Positions 1 through 9,714 of a stretch of DNA of 64,000 nt are shown piece by piece. The position numbers and the translations under genes are program-made. How positions within the stretch are numbered: the stretch's first letter is position 1; every line of letters starts with the position of its first letter. The notes below the pieces were generated by a model, which worked only from the letters and a program-made list of their open reading frames with translations, had not been told where the DNA came from and searched no databases. The DNA is from JAHDHW01 sp965220465 (GTDB lineage: Bacteria > Bacteroidota > Bacteroidia > Chitinophagales > Saprospiraceae): contig CBDCPZ010000025.1 of NCBI GenBank assembly GCA_965220465.1, forward strand, positions 372,001-436,000, written 5' to 3'.

Positions 1-2781
1 ACGGTTACGGTTATTAGTGAAGGGGCGCAAGTCCTTCCTGTGGAAGATTGGGTTTGTGGTGCGCAGGCTGCCTATATTTTGCCTGATGGAACGCCAAATG
101 ATGGTCAGTGGTTTGGCGATTTTTTAACTGGAAATGAAGTGGATATTTCCCAACTGGCTGCAGATAGTTCTTACACGTATGATTATACCGTATCCTACCT
201 TCCTGATGCATGTGAGACTGCTTCGTTCATTTTAAATGTGGCGGCTCCGCCAATTGCCGGTTTCACAAATCCCCAGATTGGTTGCGTTGGTGTTGAAGTT
301 GAATTCAACAATGTATCAACAGGAGCCACCCATTTCTTCTGGGACTTTGGGAATAACTTAACTGATACCCTACAAGATCCCACAATAATCTATGATGCAA
401 TCGGGGATTATATGATTACCTTGGAAATATGGACAGAACACCCTGTTAGTGGGGATGTGCTTTGTATTGAAACTTTTACCGATACGATTCATATTTCGCA
501 ACCACCGCAAAACGTAGAAATAGGTACAAATAGCTTTGAAGGCTGTGGCCCGTTGGAATTGGATTTTACAAATTTGAGTTCGGGAGAAAACATGAATTAC
601 CAATGGCAAATCATCAATCTGCAAACCACAAATGTAGATAGCATTAACGGAGCTTCCCCTGGGACAATAGTCTTTGAACAAACAGAAAATGAAACTACTT
701 TCTATGATGTAATCTTAAAAGGCTGGAATGATTGTGACACGTTAGTTGACACCATTCAAATAGCAGTGTTTCCAGACCCTACCGCTGATTTCGGAATTCA
801 ATTTGATGAACCCTGCAGTGGCGGCGACCTGATACTTAACAATCTTAGTGTTGGCAACCCGCTTAACAACACCTGGACGATCACTAATATAACCCTCAAT
901 ACTCCCTCTTCCACATTCAGTAGTATTAACCCTCCTCCGATTACTGTTTATGCTCCGGACACAGCACAAGCCCTTGTGTTGGTCCAATTAGAAACCAGCA
1001 ACGAATGTGGTACCAGCATTTACACGGATACGGTTTATGTTCAACCTTCGCCAATTATAGCCCAAATGAGTTATTCTGCCGAACAGCTTTGTATAGGGGA
1101 TACTTTAATGCTGTCAAATATTTCCACTCCAGGTACAAATCCTGTTTGGGAGATCATCCAAAGTAATCAAGCCCCTTTCTTTTTCAATGGGGATGTACTA
1201 AATTTTGCTCCAACAATTGCCGGTAGTTTTACCGTTATCCTCAGAGCCTATGGCTGTGGGTATGACAGTATTTCGCTGGAATTTGAAGCCCTACCCCTAC
1301 CCGAGCTTTCGGTAACCTTTGACCCGGAAGTACCTTGCCAAGGTAATCCCGTTCATTTTGAAGTCACCTCTACAGTGAATGGGCTAAAACTGTACTATGG
1401 TGATGGCGATTCCACAGACCTTCATAATAGCGATCACGTTTATACCGAAGCGGGTCTCTTTTTACTTTCTGCAACAGTCCAAAACCCTTTTGGATGTCAA
1501 AATGAATGGGCGGATAGTATTACCATTGCTGAAACACCGACAAACTTAGCGATGAATTTTACAGATGAAATTTGTGTAGGCACTCCTTCGGAATTTGTTG
1601 GTCTGGGAACAGGTGTACAAAGCTGGGAATGGGCGTTTTGCGATAGCTGTTTCAGGTCCGGAAATACAGTTTCATATACATTTGACACTTTTGGTTTGCA
1701 TAACGTTCAGTTGGTCGGTGTCTCGCCTTTAGGTTGCAGGGATACCATTTATGCCCCATTTTTCGTAAAAACGACCCCGGAGGCAATTCTCGATTATGAT
1801 TTAATAAGTGATTGTACGCCCGCAGAAATTATTTTTAACAACCTCAGTCTAGATGCCACAGGCATAGAATGGCAAGCAAACAACGGACAAACAAGTTTGG
1901 ATAATAGCATTACAATTATCCAAGATGAGGCAGGAATGGTAATTGTTCAATTAATTGCAACGAATGGGGACATCTGTTTTGACACCACTTTTGCGAGCAT
2001 TCCAATAGCAGAATCGCCTGCATTTACGGTTTCCCTAAATGAAAATTGTACAATTTCTGAAGGAACATCGGTTTTAGTCGAGGCAGATTTAAGCAGTTTT
2101 GTTACCTTATCCGGAACAAATTATGAAGCCGATGGCTACTATCACCAACATGTACCGCCTGGCGATTATGTGGTGGAAGTCATATCTGTCAATGGATGCA
2201 TTGCAGAAGAAGAAATTGTTGTCATTCCTATACAGGAATTATTTATACAACTGGATCAATATCTTTTTGAAATTGACTTGGGGGAAGAAGCACATTTAGA
2301 TGTGATTTCGAATTTATCTGATGTAACCTATTCCTGGTCGCCGGCAGTTGACCTTAATAATCCTACGATTTCTAATCCCATAGTGAACCCTATTGTTTCT
2401 ACGTTTTACGCTGTTGCAGTCACTGATGAGCGGGAGTGTGTGAAATATGACACAGCATACGTAAAAGTAAATATCGATAGAGAAAACAACATTTTTATAC
2501 CTAACACTTTTACCCCAAATTATGACGGCACAAATGATATCTTTAGAATCCGCAGTTTAAATCCGGGATTAACAAATATCAATTCATTTGAAATTTTTGA
2601 CCGTTTTGGTGAAAAAGTATATGAAGCCTATGATTGCGAGCCTGAAACTTCTACTTGTGGTTGGGATGGAACTTTTAAAGGTCAAAAAGCGGAAATGGGC
2701 CTATATATCTGGATGACAGAATTGGAGTTTTTCGATGGGGTTAGTTTGAAAAGAACAGGTGGAGTAACCTTGCTTCGATAG
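1..2781 (+). CDS. T9SS type B sorting-domain surface protein with PKD-like repeats (5'-partial)
   Basis: The frame is open from the first base, so this is the C-terminal part of a larger secreted protein; the GTG at 40 is not a convincing start. Most of the visible 900+ residues are repeating Ig/PKD-like beta-sandwich modules of about 85-90 residues. They are rich in paired cysteines and carry motifs such as FWDFG, YTFDTFGLH and YTEAGLF. The last 90 residues (nucleotides about 2490-2781) match the gliding-motility-associated C-terminal (CHU_C, T9SS type B) domain: FIPNTFTPNYDGTND, then FEIFDRFGEKVYE, WDGTFKG and a terminal GGVTLLR. Such proteins cross the outer membrane through T9SS and stay on the surface or are released. 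The gene is followed after 32 bases by a PorP/SprF gene, the usual partner of type B substrates. The ligand of the repeats is unknown. Confidence 0.9.
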   Translation, partial: TVTVISEGAQVLPVEDWVCGAQAAYILPDGTPNDGQWFGDFLTGNEVDISQLAADSSYTYDYTVSYLPDACETASFILNVAAPPIAGFTNPQIGCVGVEVEFNNVSTGATHFFWDFGNNLTDTLQDPTIIYDAIGDYMITLEIWTEHPVSGDVLCIETFTDTIHISQPPQNVEIGTNSFEGCGPLELDFTNLSSGENMNYQWQIINLQTTNVDSINGASPGTIVFEQTENETTFYDVILKGWNDCDTLVDTIQIAVFPDPTADFGIQFDEPCSGGDLILNNLSVGNPLNNTWTITNITLNTPSSTFSSINPPPITVYAPDTAQALVLVQLETSNECGTSIYTDTVYVQPSPIIAQMSYSAEQLCIGDTLMLSNISTPGTNPVWEIIQSNQAPFFFNGDVLNFAPTIAGSFTVILRAYGCGYDSISLEFEALPLPELSVTFDPEVPCQGNPVHFEVTSTVNGLKLYYGDGDSTDLHNSDHVYTEAGLFLLSATVQNPFGCQNEWADSITIAETPTNLAMNFTDEICVGTPSEFVGLGTGVQSWEWAFCDSCFRSGNTVSYTFDTFGLHNVQLVGVSPLGCRDTIYAPFFVKTTPEAILDYDLISDCTPAEIIFNNLSLDATGIEWQANNGQTSLDNSITIIQDEAGMVIVQLIATNGDICFDTTFASIPIAESPAFTVSLNENCTISEGTSVLVEADLSSFVTLSGTNYEADGYYHQHVPPGDYVVEVISVNGCIAEEEIVVIPIQELFIQLDQYLFEIDLGEEAHLDVISNLSDVTYSWSPAVDLNNPTISNPIVNPIVSTFYAVAVTDERECVKYDTAYVKVNIDRENNIFIPNTFTPNYDGTNDIFRIRSLNPGLTNINSFEIFDRFGEKVYEAYDCEPETSTCGWDGTFKGQKAEMGLYIWMTELEFFDGVSLKRTGGVTLLR

Positions 2782-2813
2782 TATCGCATTATTTGATTCA
2801 AAAAACAACAATT

Positions 2814-3851
2814 ATGGGTAGATTACTCTTCCTGGTAGTATTAATGGTTTCGATGGTAAAAAGCCAGGCTCAGGATATTAATTTTGGTCAATTCCAAAAT
2901 GTCCCTATGACGGTAAATCCAGCTTTGACTGGCGTTATGAAAGGCGATTTTCGATTTACAACTAATTTCCGAAGGCAATGGAACAGCATTCCAAATACAA
3001 AAGCCTGGGAACAGAGCTATTTTTCTTTTGATGCGCGCAAATGTTTTGTCAGTGATTTTTTTGCTTATGGTATTCAACTTCAGGCAGACCAAATGGGGCC
3101 TCTTGGTTTATCGAACCTGGAAGCTACAGTCAATTTTGCTTATCACCGTCAAATATCAAAAGAGGTTTATCTTTCTGCCGGTGGCTCAGGCGGGGTAGTA
3201 CACTATAGATTGGACAAAAGTGCGATGACTTTTGACACTCAGTTTGGACTGGAAGGGTTTGACCCCAACATGCCCAGCTATGAAGATTTTGATGTGGACA
3301 ATCGCACCGTTTTAGACATATCGGCAGGCCTTTTGTTTTTCAATGCCAAGTCAGGATGGACGGCTGGTTTTGGGTTGGATCATGTCAATCAGCCTACTTA
3401 TTCTTTTTTTGGAAAAGAAAAAAACCGCCTCGGCGTAGGTTTAACACTACATGGATCTGTCACGCTCGGCTTAGGGCCGGCAAATAAAAAAAACGAACTC
3501 ATAATACGTGGCCTTTATCACCGCCAATCAACACTTAATAATAGCCGTCAGTGGTACTCAATTGTCGGGGCTACCTGGAAGCATTCATTTAAAAGTATCA
3601 ACAATGGTACTGCTTTTCGCTTAGGGCTATCCAGCCGCGTAGGTGGACATATCAGTAACAGTTTTACTGCTTTCGATGCGCTTATCCCAACAGTTCAGCT
3701 GGATTATCATGGATGGACACTTGGCTTTAGTTATGATGTGAATATTTCTTCTGCAGTAAAAGAAACCAATTTACGGGGTGGAATGGAAATATCATTAATC
3801 TGGGAATTTACCGGTAAGAAGGGAAAATGTGTGATTTGCCCTAATTTTTGA
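2814..3851 (+). CDS. PorP/SprF family type IX secretion system membrane protein
   Basis: This is an outer-membrane beta-barrel of the PorP/SprF family, about 345 residues, the normal length. A signal peptide (MGRLLFLVVLMVSMVKSQAQ) is followed by the family opening DINFGQFQNVPMTVNPALTG and an early FRRQWNSI segment. I chose ATG 2814 over the in-frame TTG at 2793 because it starts exactly at the signal peptide. SprF is needed in Flavobacterium for secretion and attachment of SprB, a type B substrate. Position directly after a type B protein suggests this copy serves that substrate. The two genes probably form one transcript. Which substrate it handles is an inference from context. Confidence 0.92.
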   Translation: MGRLLFLVVLMVSMVKSQAQDINFGQFQNVPMTVNPALTGVMKGDFRFTTNFRRQWNSIPNTKAWEQSYFSFDARKCFVSDFFAYGIQLQADQMGPLGLSNLEATVNFAYHRQISKEVYLSAGGSGGVVHYRLDKSAMTFDTQFGLEGFDPNMPSYEDFDVDNRTVLDISAGLLFFNAKSGWTAGFGLDHVNQPTYSFFGKEKNRLGVGLTLHGSVTLGLGPANKKNELIIRGLYHRQSTLNNSRQWYSIVGATWKHSFKSINNGTAFRLGLSSRVGGHISNSFTAFDALIPTVQLDYHGWTLGFSYDVNISSAVKETNLRGGMEISLIWEFTGKKGKCVICPNF

Positions 3852-4070
3852 TATTCCCTTTGATTTTGTTAATCTTTTATTCACCGTAAAAGTATATGCC
3901 GACGAAGGGATAGATTAATTTTGAGAATCATAAATTTTTCCTGTATTGTGTATAAAAGTTTTAAATTTTTTACACCATTTGGTTGCGCTCTGACTTTTTG
4001 GTTTTACAATTTACATTTTTTTATGTTATCAACTATTTTACTAGTTTTAGTAAATATCTAAATACAAAAA

Positions 4071-4559
4071 ATGGATTCTTTTGAATCGAAAAAAGTTACA
4101 TTAAGTTACAGACAAATCAATAACGCTCTTCCTGAAAAGGTCTTTCCGCTTCTTTGTCCGGTCCGGGAAATGGATTGGCTCGATGGCTGGGATTATAAAA
4201 TGATCTATTCGAAAAGCGGCGTTGCGGAAGAGGGGTGTGTTTTTTCGACGCCACATCATGGTGATGAGGAAACGATTTGGACGATAACTAAATATGAACC
4301 TGATGATTTTGAAATAGCCTTTGTGCGGGTTACGCCAAGCGAAAGCGTTGTCAGAATTTCAATAAATCTTGAGCGTGTTGATGTAGTTTCCACGCATGCG
4401 TTTATAAAATACGAATACACTTCATTGAGTGCTGAACAAACACATTATCTGGAAAATAATCTCGAAAAGGATTTTAAAGCCTCTATGCTTTGGTGGGAAA
4501 AAGCGATCAATTATTATTTGAAAAATGGAAAAATGCTTCTGAAAAGTGAAGCAATTTAA
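4071..4559 (+). CDS. SRPBCC (START-like) family protein, function unknown
   Basis: A 162-residue protein without signal peptide. It shows the pattern of a single SRPBCC/polyketide-cyclase-like helix-grip fold: an N-terminal segment containing LPEKVFPLLCPVREMDWLDGW, alternating strands (TIWTITKYEPDDFEIAFVRV, INLERVDVVSTHAFIKYEY) and a long C-terminal helix ending WWEKAINYYLKNGK. Such proteins bind small hydrophobic ligands. The specific ligand cannot be read from sequence. It stands alone, 219 bases after the PorP/SprF gene and convergent with the YceI gene, which ends 3 bases away. Family assignment is moderate and function is unknown. Confidence 0.7.
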   Translation: MDSFESKKVTLSYRQINNALPEKVFPLLCPVREMDWLDGWDYKMIYSKSGVAEEGCVFSTPHHGDEETIWTITKYEPDDFEIAFVRVTPSESVVRISINLERVDVVSTHAFIKYEYTSLSAEQTHYLENNLEKDFKASMLWWEKAINYYLKNGKMLLKSEAI

Positions 4560-4562
4560 ATC

Positions 4563-5087
4563 TTATTTTAAAACACAAATGATCTCCAACTCCGCCTCTT
4601 TGCTGGCTGTGAAATTGCTGTATTCTTCACCAATTTTGTAATCCAGTCTCTTGATTTCCAGTTTGCCGGTAAAAGTTTTATTGGTGAATGTGAATGGAAT
4701 TTCAATTTCTTTGGTTATCCCGTGCATCGTAAGGTTTCCGGTAGTTTTGAAACCCGAATCTGTTTTTTCTACGGATGTGGAAACAAAACAAATTTCAGGG
4801 TATTTTTCAACTTCAAAAAATTCTTTATTTTTTAAATGATTATCTCTTTTTTCATTTTCCGTGTTAAGGCTGGAAGCATCGATACAAACATTAAATCTTG
4901 AAGCAGACAAATTATTTACATTAAACTTAAGATCACCTTTCATCCCCTTAAAAGTTCCTTCGACAGTATTTACCAACAATGCAGTAGTTGTAAATTTGAT
5001 AACCGATTTTTCAGCGTCAATGCTTTGAGCTGAAAGTGCCGATGATAAAAAGAAAGAAAGTAAAACAAACATGGTTCGTTGCATCAT
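4563..5087 (-). CDS. YceI family periplasmic protein
   Basis: A 174-residue exported protein with a clear signal peptide (MMQRTMFVLLSFFLSSALSAQ) and a YceI/lipocalin-like beta-barrel. Typical signatures are visible: an early D-x-E-x-S-x-I-x-F segment (IDAEKSVIKF), KGMKGDLKFN, FNVCIDASSLNTENEKRDNH, FFEVEKYPEICF and GNLTMHGITKEIEIPF. Family members bind isoprenoid or other amphiphilic ligands in the periplasm, and some respond to stress. The gene is divergent from the next plus-strand gene, with 259 bases between them. There is no evidence of an operon partner. Ligand and role here are unknown. Confidence 0.9.
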   Translation of the reverse strand: MMQRTMFVLLSFFLSSALSAQSIDAEKSVIKFTTTALLVNTVEGTFKGMKGDLKFNVNNLSASRFNVCIDASSLNTENEKRDNHLKNKEFFEVEKYPEICFVSTSVEKTDSGFKTTGNLTMHGITKEIEIPFTFTNKTFTGKLEIKRLDYKIGEEYSNFTASKEAELEIICVLK

Positions 5088-5270
5088 AAAGCATTTGGGT
5101 TTTAAAGTGAATAAAAGCTAAAACATCAATAGAAAATGAATGTTCAAGTTACTTAAAGCTATTACCAATTTGTAATGTTTTTAGCATTTTAAAGTTTTGT
5201 TCAAAAAGTAAAATTCTATTACAGAGAAGTATCCAGTTATTCAAACGTTTAATTATTTAAATGAATTGGG

Positions 5271-5278
5271 TATCTTTG
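5271..5278 (+). promoter_or_regulatory. Candidate -7 element upstream of the DAR operon
   Basis: TATCTTTG fits the Bacteroidota -7 consensus TAnnTTTG exactly and lies about 70 bases before the ATG at 5347. No good TTTG is seen at the expected -33 distance, so the assignment is tentative. Confidence 0.4.
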
Positions 5279-5346
5279 ATTTGACAATTTAAATAGAATA
5301 TTATGGTTATGTTGTTTTCAAATAATTTGTCATCAATAATTTTAAC

Positions 5347-5814
5347 ATGAAAACGATATTTGCAATCTTATTCATCAACACTTTTTTAGTATCGACAATT
5401 AATACAATTGTGTACGAAGCTTTAAAAAGCGACTCATTAGAAACCATAGAAAGTGCATTAACCAGTTTGGACAACGAAAATGAAAACTCTTTAAATAATG
5501 CATATTCTGGTGCGCTAACGATGAAAAAGGCTGGTTTTTTAAGCGTGCCTGCAAAAAAGGTAAAGGTATTCAAACAAGGGCATCAATTGCTCGAAGCAGA
5601 AATAGCAGTTTACCCAAATAATATTGAGTATCGTTTTTTACGCTTGGCTGTTCAGGAAAATGCACCAAATATTTTAAAATACAATAAAAATATTGAGGAG
5701 GATAAAACAACGATCATTGCCAATTATAAGGATTTGAATACGCAACTGAAGGCACACATCCAGGAATATTCAATGAATTCGATGATCTTAAAAGCCTCCG
5801 ATTTGAAGGAATAG
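5347..5814 (+). CDS. Conserved hypothetical secreted protein, first gene of the DAR block
   Basis: A 155-residue protein with a probable N-terminal signal or anchor segment (MKTIFAILFINTFLVSTINT). The C-terminal half carries a pattern I recognise from small secreted Bacteroidota proteins: AYSGALTMKKAG, then EYRFLRLAVQENAPNILKY (a LRFLR..Q.NAP..L.Y block), then a basic helical tail. No enzymatic motif is visible. It sits 14 bases before the darA start and probably shares its transcript. A role in pigment synthesis or placement is only suggested by position. Function unknown. Confidence 0.75.
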   Translation: MKTIFAILFINTFLVSTINTIVYEALKSDSLETIESALTSLDNENENSLNNAYSGALTMKKAGFLSVPAKKVKVFKQGHQLLEAEIAVYPNNIEYRFLRLAVQENAPNILKYNKNIEEDKTTIIANYKDLNTQLKAHIQEYSMNSMILKASDLKE

Positions 5815-5828
5815 AGACGAATCTTTTT

Positions 5829-6768
5829 ATGAAAAACATACTAGCAATTAACTACAGCCAGTCAGGGCAACTGGACGAAATATTAGAAAATTTTTTAATC
5901 CCTTTTAAAGCATTTTGAAGTTGAAAACGTAAAAATACAACCTAAAGAAGCCTTTCCTTTTCCCTGGTCAAGTGAAGTATTTTTTGACACCATGCCCGAA
6001 ACGGTTTTGGAAGAACAGATCGAACTCCAGCCCTACTCCCTTAAACGAGAAAAATATGATTTGATAATTATTGGTTATCAACCCTGGTTTTTGTCCCCTT
6101 CTCTTCCGGTCACCGCTTTATTGAAAGATCAGCATTTTAAAAATATTTTAAAAGACACCCCTGTTGCAACCATTATAGGTGCCCGAAACATGTGGCTCAA
6201 TTCTCAGGAAAGCGTGGTGCGATGGATAGAAGAAGCAGGTGGTATCATGGTGGCCAATGTTCCGTTTATCGATAAAGTACAAAATCATATCAGTGCCTTG
6301 ACCATTTTGCACTGGATGCTAACGGGTAAGAAAACTAAAAAATGGGGTTTTCTTCCACTACCCGGTGTGAGTCATCGAGATATTAATGAAGCGGGCAAAT
6401 TTGGAAAAGCACTTGCAATTGCAACCGAAAAAGATAACTACGAAGGAGTTCAAAAAGACATTTTGAATAAAGGAGGAATTTATATCGAATCCTCCATTAT
6501 GCTAATTGAATCAAGAGCCAAAAAACTCTTTACGATCTGGGCCAACTTAATAAAACGCAAAGGCACAACACCTGAAAAGAGAACCTTTTGGGTGTCTCTT
6601 TTCAAGTGGTATTTGTTAATCGCATTATTTGGTATCTCTCCACCAGTAATACTTATTCATACTATATTTAAACCATTTATGAGTGGAAAAATCAAACGAG
6701 AGCAGCAGCGTTTTTTATATTTAGGCATTGAAGACAAACCTTCTGTAACAAAATCCGTGGCCGTTTAA
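5829..6768 (+). pseudogene. darA: darA-like dialkylresorcinol condensing enzyme, frameshifted
   Basis: Two frames together give one DarA-family protein of about 312 residues, the expected length. The first frame (ATG 5829, MKNILAINYSQSGQLDEILE) stops at TGA 5916-5918. The next frame continues from 5911 with HFEVENVKIQPKEAFPFPW and reads to 6768. The change equals one extra base near 5903-5910. The flavodoxin-like N-terminus, the YDLIIIGYQPWFLSPSLP segment, GARNMW, and PLPGVSHRDI are family signatures, and a C-terminal hydrophobic helix (WYLLIALFGISPPVILIHTIF) is present. DarA condenses two beta-ketoacyl units with DarB to form the resorcinol ring. As sequenced, the product would be truncated at 30 residues. 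A base-call error is the simplest alternative to true loss of function. Confidence 0.85.
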
Positions 6769-6789
6769 ATAGAACTAAAATAACAATTC

Positions 6790-8545
6790 ATGCAATTTGA
6801 TTATGACGTAATTATACTTGGAGGAGGAATGGCCGGATTGACGCTGGCTATGCAACTCAAACAGAAACAAGCCGATATTTCGGTAGCGATTTTGGAAATG
6901 CGAAAAGAAGATGCTCCCTTGTCAGCACACAAAGTAGGTGAATCCACCGTTGAATTAGGAACTTATTATTTGAGAGAAGGACCTCAATTTAAAAGATTAT
7001 TTGGAAGAAAATCATCTGCACAAACATGGCCTTGCGCTTTTATTTTTCACCACAAGTAAAAGAAACTATTGATAAACGGGTTGAATATGGTGCACGAAAT
7101 GAATTGTTTGTACCAAGCCATCAAATTGACAGAGGGCTTTTTGAAAATGACATGGTTGAAATGGTTTCCCAATTGGGGGTTGAAATTATACTTGGGGGTA
7201 AATGTAACCGATGTAAATCTTGTCAGATGAAGGGCATTCGGTCCATTATACCCAGAGAAGGGCTATCAAAAATACTGACTTCCAATTGGGTAGTTGACGC
7301 TACGGGCAGAGCAGGCTTGCTGAAAAGGAAAGAAGGCTTGAGAAAAGAAGTATCCGCATAATATTAACGCAGTTTGGTTTCGGGTGAAAGGAGAAATCGA
7401 TGTTGCGAGCTGGTCTGATAATGAATCCTGGAAAAAATACATCAATCCTGGATTACGACGACTGGGCACTGTTCATTTTATGGGTAAAGGATATTGGGTT
7501 TGGTTTATTCCATTGTCATCGGGAAACACCAGTGTCGGTATCGTCGCTGATCCACGTTTTCATGATTTTCTCAGCATCAACAAATTAGAAAAAGCGTTTG
7601 ATTGGTTAGAAAAAAATGAACCGCTTTGCGCTAAACATTTAAATGATAAAAAAGATAAAGTACTTGATTTTAAAGTATTAAAAAACTACTCATTCAATTC
7701 AACTTTATTTTATTCACCAGACAAATGGGGCGTTGTAGGCGAAGCCGGAGCATTTTTGGATCCATTTTATTCTCCGGGAACGGATTTTATTGCAATAGGC
7801 AATACCTGGATAACGGATTTGATCGTCCGGGAATTTAAAGGAGAAGATATTTATACCAGAACAATAGTCTACGATAAAGTATATGCCCGATTATTTGAAA
7901 ATTGGATTCCAATCTATCAGGAAAAATATGAGCTATTTGACAATGCACAGGTAATGAGTGTAAAAATAACCTGGGATTTTGGCGTTTATTGGGCGATTCC
8001 AACCTTATTGTTTACAAACGGTGGTTTTGTTAATATGGAGATTCTGAAAGTCCATATTTACCACTCAAAACAGTTTTGGCGAACGATTTGGCAAATTAAA
8101 TAAACAAGTGCAGGATTTTTACTTAGATTGGGGCCGGGTTGAAAATGAACCCATTATCGACAATTATATTGATCCTATGTCTGTGCCGTTTATTGCTGAA
8201 TTTCAAAAAGGCCTGGAGTTCATTCATGAATCAGAAGAATTATTAATAAACAAATTAGAAGAAAACTTGTCTATACTTGAGAAAATGGCTGCTGAAATAT
8301 TCAGAGTAGTAAGCGCCAGACTTAACGGAACGCCAACTGATTTACCAGTCGATCCTTACCTCTTGTCCTTAAAATTAAGCAATAAGGAGCTAATCGAGCA
8401 AGGAATGTCAAACAACGCCTTATCTCCTGAACCTGAAATGGCAAAAGCTATTTCAATTCTTTGGTTGAAAGGAAAAGGTTGTGTTTTAATTCAATTCTTG
8501 AAAAAAAAAAGAATATTTTTGCACCGCAAATTTGCTACCCGATAA
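6790..8545 (+). pseudogene. FAD-dependent halogenase/oxidoreductase-like gene, broken by multiple +1 shifts
   Basis: Four open segments (6790-7059, 7026-7361, 7384-8103, 8108-8545) join into one flavoenzyme of about 580 residues. The N-terminus has the Rossmann motif LGGGMAGLTLA and GESTVELG. The middle has VPSHQIDRGLFE and WVVDATGR. A WxWxIP halogenase signature (WVWFIP) lies near 7495-7512, followed by GEAGAFLDPFYSPG. To restore the protein, the frame must advance by one base near 6977-6981, 7030-7033, 7193-7200, 7227-7232, 7250-7253, 7341 and 8074-8078. All changes are in the same direction. It lies between darA and darB, so it likely modified (halogenated or oxidised) the resorcinol product. 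The real end near 8545 is uncertain. Either the gene is dead or this stretch is poorly sequenced. Confidence 0.85.
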
Positions 8546-8556
8546 AAAATATACTA

Positions 8557-9702
8557 ATGATGAAAGATGTTTTTATAAACAGAGCTTCGATGTTTTTACC
8601 AAACAACCCGGTTTTAAATGATGAACTAGAGGAATATTTAGGTTATGTAAATAACGAACCTTCCAGATCTAAAGAAATAATTTTGCGTCGAAATGGTATA
8701 AAACTACGCTATTATGCCCTTACAAAAGACGGAAAATCAACGCATACCAATGCCGAGATGACAGCCAATGCCATTCGGGGTTTATTTAAAAATAATCCTG
8801 AGGAAATTTCTACTATCGATTTACTAAGTTGTGGTACTTCCAGTCCTGACCAATTAATGCCTTCTCATGGAGTCATGGTTCATGGCTGCCTTCCTGAAAC
8901 GTCGAATATCGAAGTAGTCTCTCCTGCTGGCGTGTGTTGCTCCGGAATGCATGCGCTTAAATATGCTTACATGTCCCTCAAGCTTGGAGACAAAAGCAAA
9001 GCCGTTTCAACAGGTTCTGAACGATTGGCAAAAACCATGACTCATGATAATTTTGAAGACGAAGTGCAAAAATTGATCGAACTGGAAAAAAATCCTTTCA
9101 TCGCGTTTGAAAAAGATTTTTTAAGATGGATGTTATCTGACGGTGCAGGAGCCCTTTTGCTGGAAACGGAGAAAAACCCAAATGGATTGTCACTTAGAAT
9201 TGACTGGATTGAAGCCTGTTCTTTTGCTCATAAATTTGAGCCTTGCATGTATATGGGTGGAGATAAATTGGAGAGTGGAGAGTTTCAATCTTATAAAGAT
9301 TATGAAGCCAGTGATTTAGCTGATAAATCACTGATGAGCATCAAACAAGACGTCCGGCTTTTAGGAGATAATATTGTAGCTCTTGGCAATGAATTGTTGT
9401 TATCCTCGCTCAAAAAACACAATGTTAACATCGAAGAATTAACTTATTTTTTACCACACTTATCAAGTTATTTCTTCAAAAAACCTATCGCTGACATTTT
9501 AAAAGAAGACGGATTAAACATTCCGGAAGAAAAATGGTTTACCAATCTTGACTCCAAAGGAAACGTTGGTGCCGGTTCTATTTATTTAATGATAGAAGAA
9601 TTGTTTAACAGTGGAAAATTGAAAAAAGGAGACAATATACTTTTAATGGTCCCTGAAAGCGCCAGGTTTTCTTACGTATATACCTGGCTAACAGTTTGTT
9701 AA
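8557..9702 (+). CDS. darB: DarB-like beta-ketoacyl-ACP synthase III
   Basis: A 381-residue ketosynthase III of the DarB type. DarB condenses two acyl precursors head to head, and DarA then cyclises and aromatises them to a 2,5-dialkylresorcinol or cyclohexanedione. Visible signatures are NGIKLRYYALTKDGKSTHTN near the N-terminus, the active-site segment SPAGVCCSGMHALKYA (catalytic Cys about residue 128), HLSSYFF (His) and a C-terminal NVGAGSIYLMIEEL (Asn). I chose ATG 8557 (MMKDVFINRAS) because the frame upstream of it overlaps the preceding gene and is not family-like; ATG 8560 is equally possible. It begins 11 bases after the preceding stop. The gene is intact although its two upstream neighbours are not. 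Confidence 0.93.
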   Translation: MMKDVFINRASMFLPNNPVLNDELEEYLGYVNNEPSRSKEIILRRNGIKLRYYALTKDGKSTHTNAEMTANAIRGLFKNNPEEISTIDLLSCGTSSPDQLMPSHGVMVHGCLPETSNIEVVSPAGVCCSGMHALKYAYMSLKLGDKSKAVSTGSERLAKTMTHDNFEDEVQKLIELEKNPFIAFEKDFLRWMLSDGAGALLLETEKNPNGLSLRIDWIEACSFAHKFEPCMYMGGDKLESGEFQSYKDYEASDLADKSLMSIKQDVRLLGDNIVALGNELLLSSLKKHNVNIEELTYFLPHLSSYFFKKPIADILKEDGLNIPEEKWFTNLDSKGNVGAGSIYLMIEELFNSGKLKKGDNILLMVPESARFSYVYTWLTVC

Positions 9703-9714
9703 AAAGTCTCAATA

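Noticed and set aside
6790..8545. Programmed ribosomal frameshifting to explain the broken halogenase-like gene
   Set aside because: About seven shifts at unrelated sites without shared slippery sequences or stimulatory structures is not a known arrangement; error or decay is simpler.
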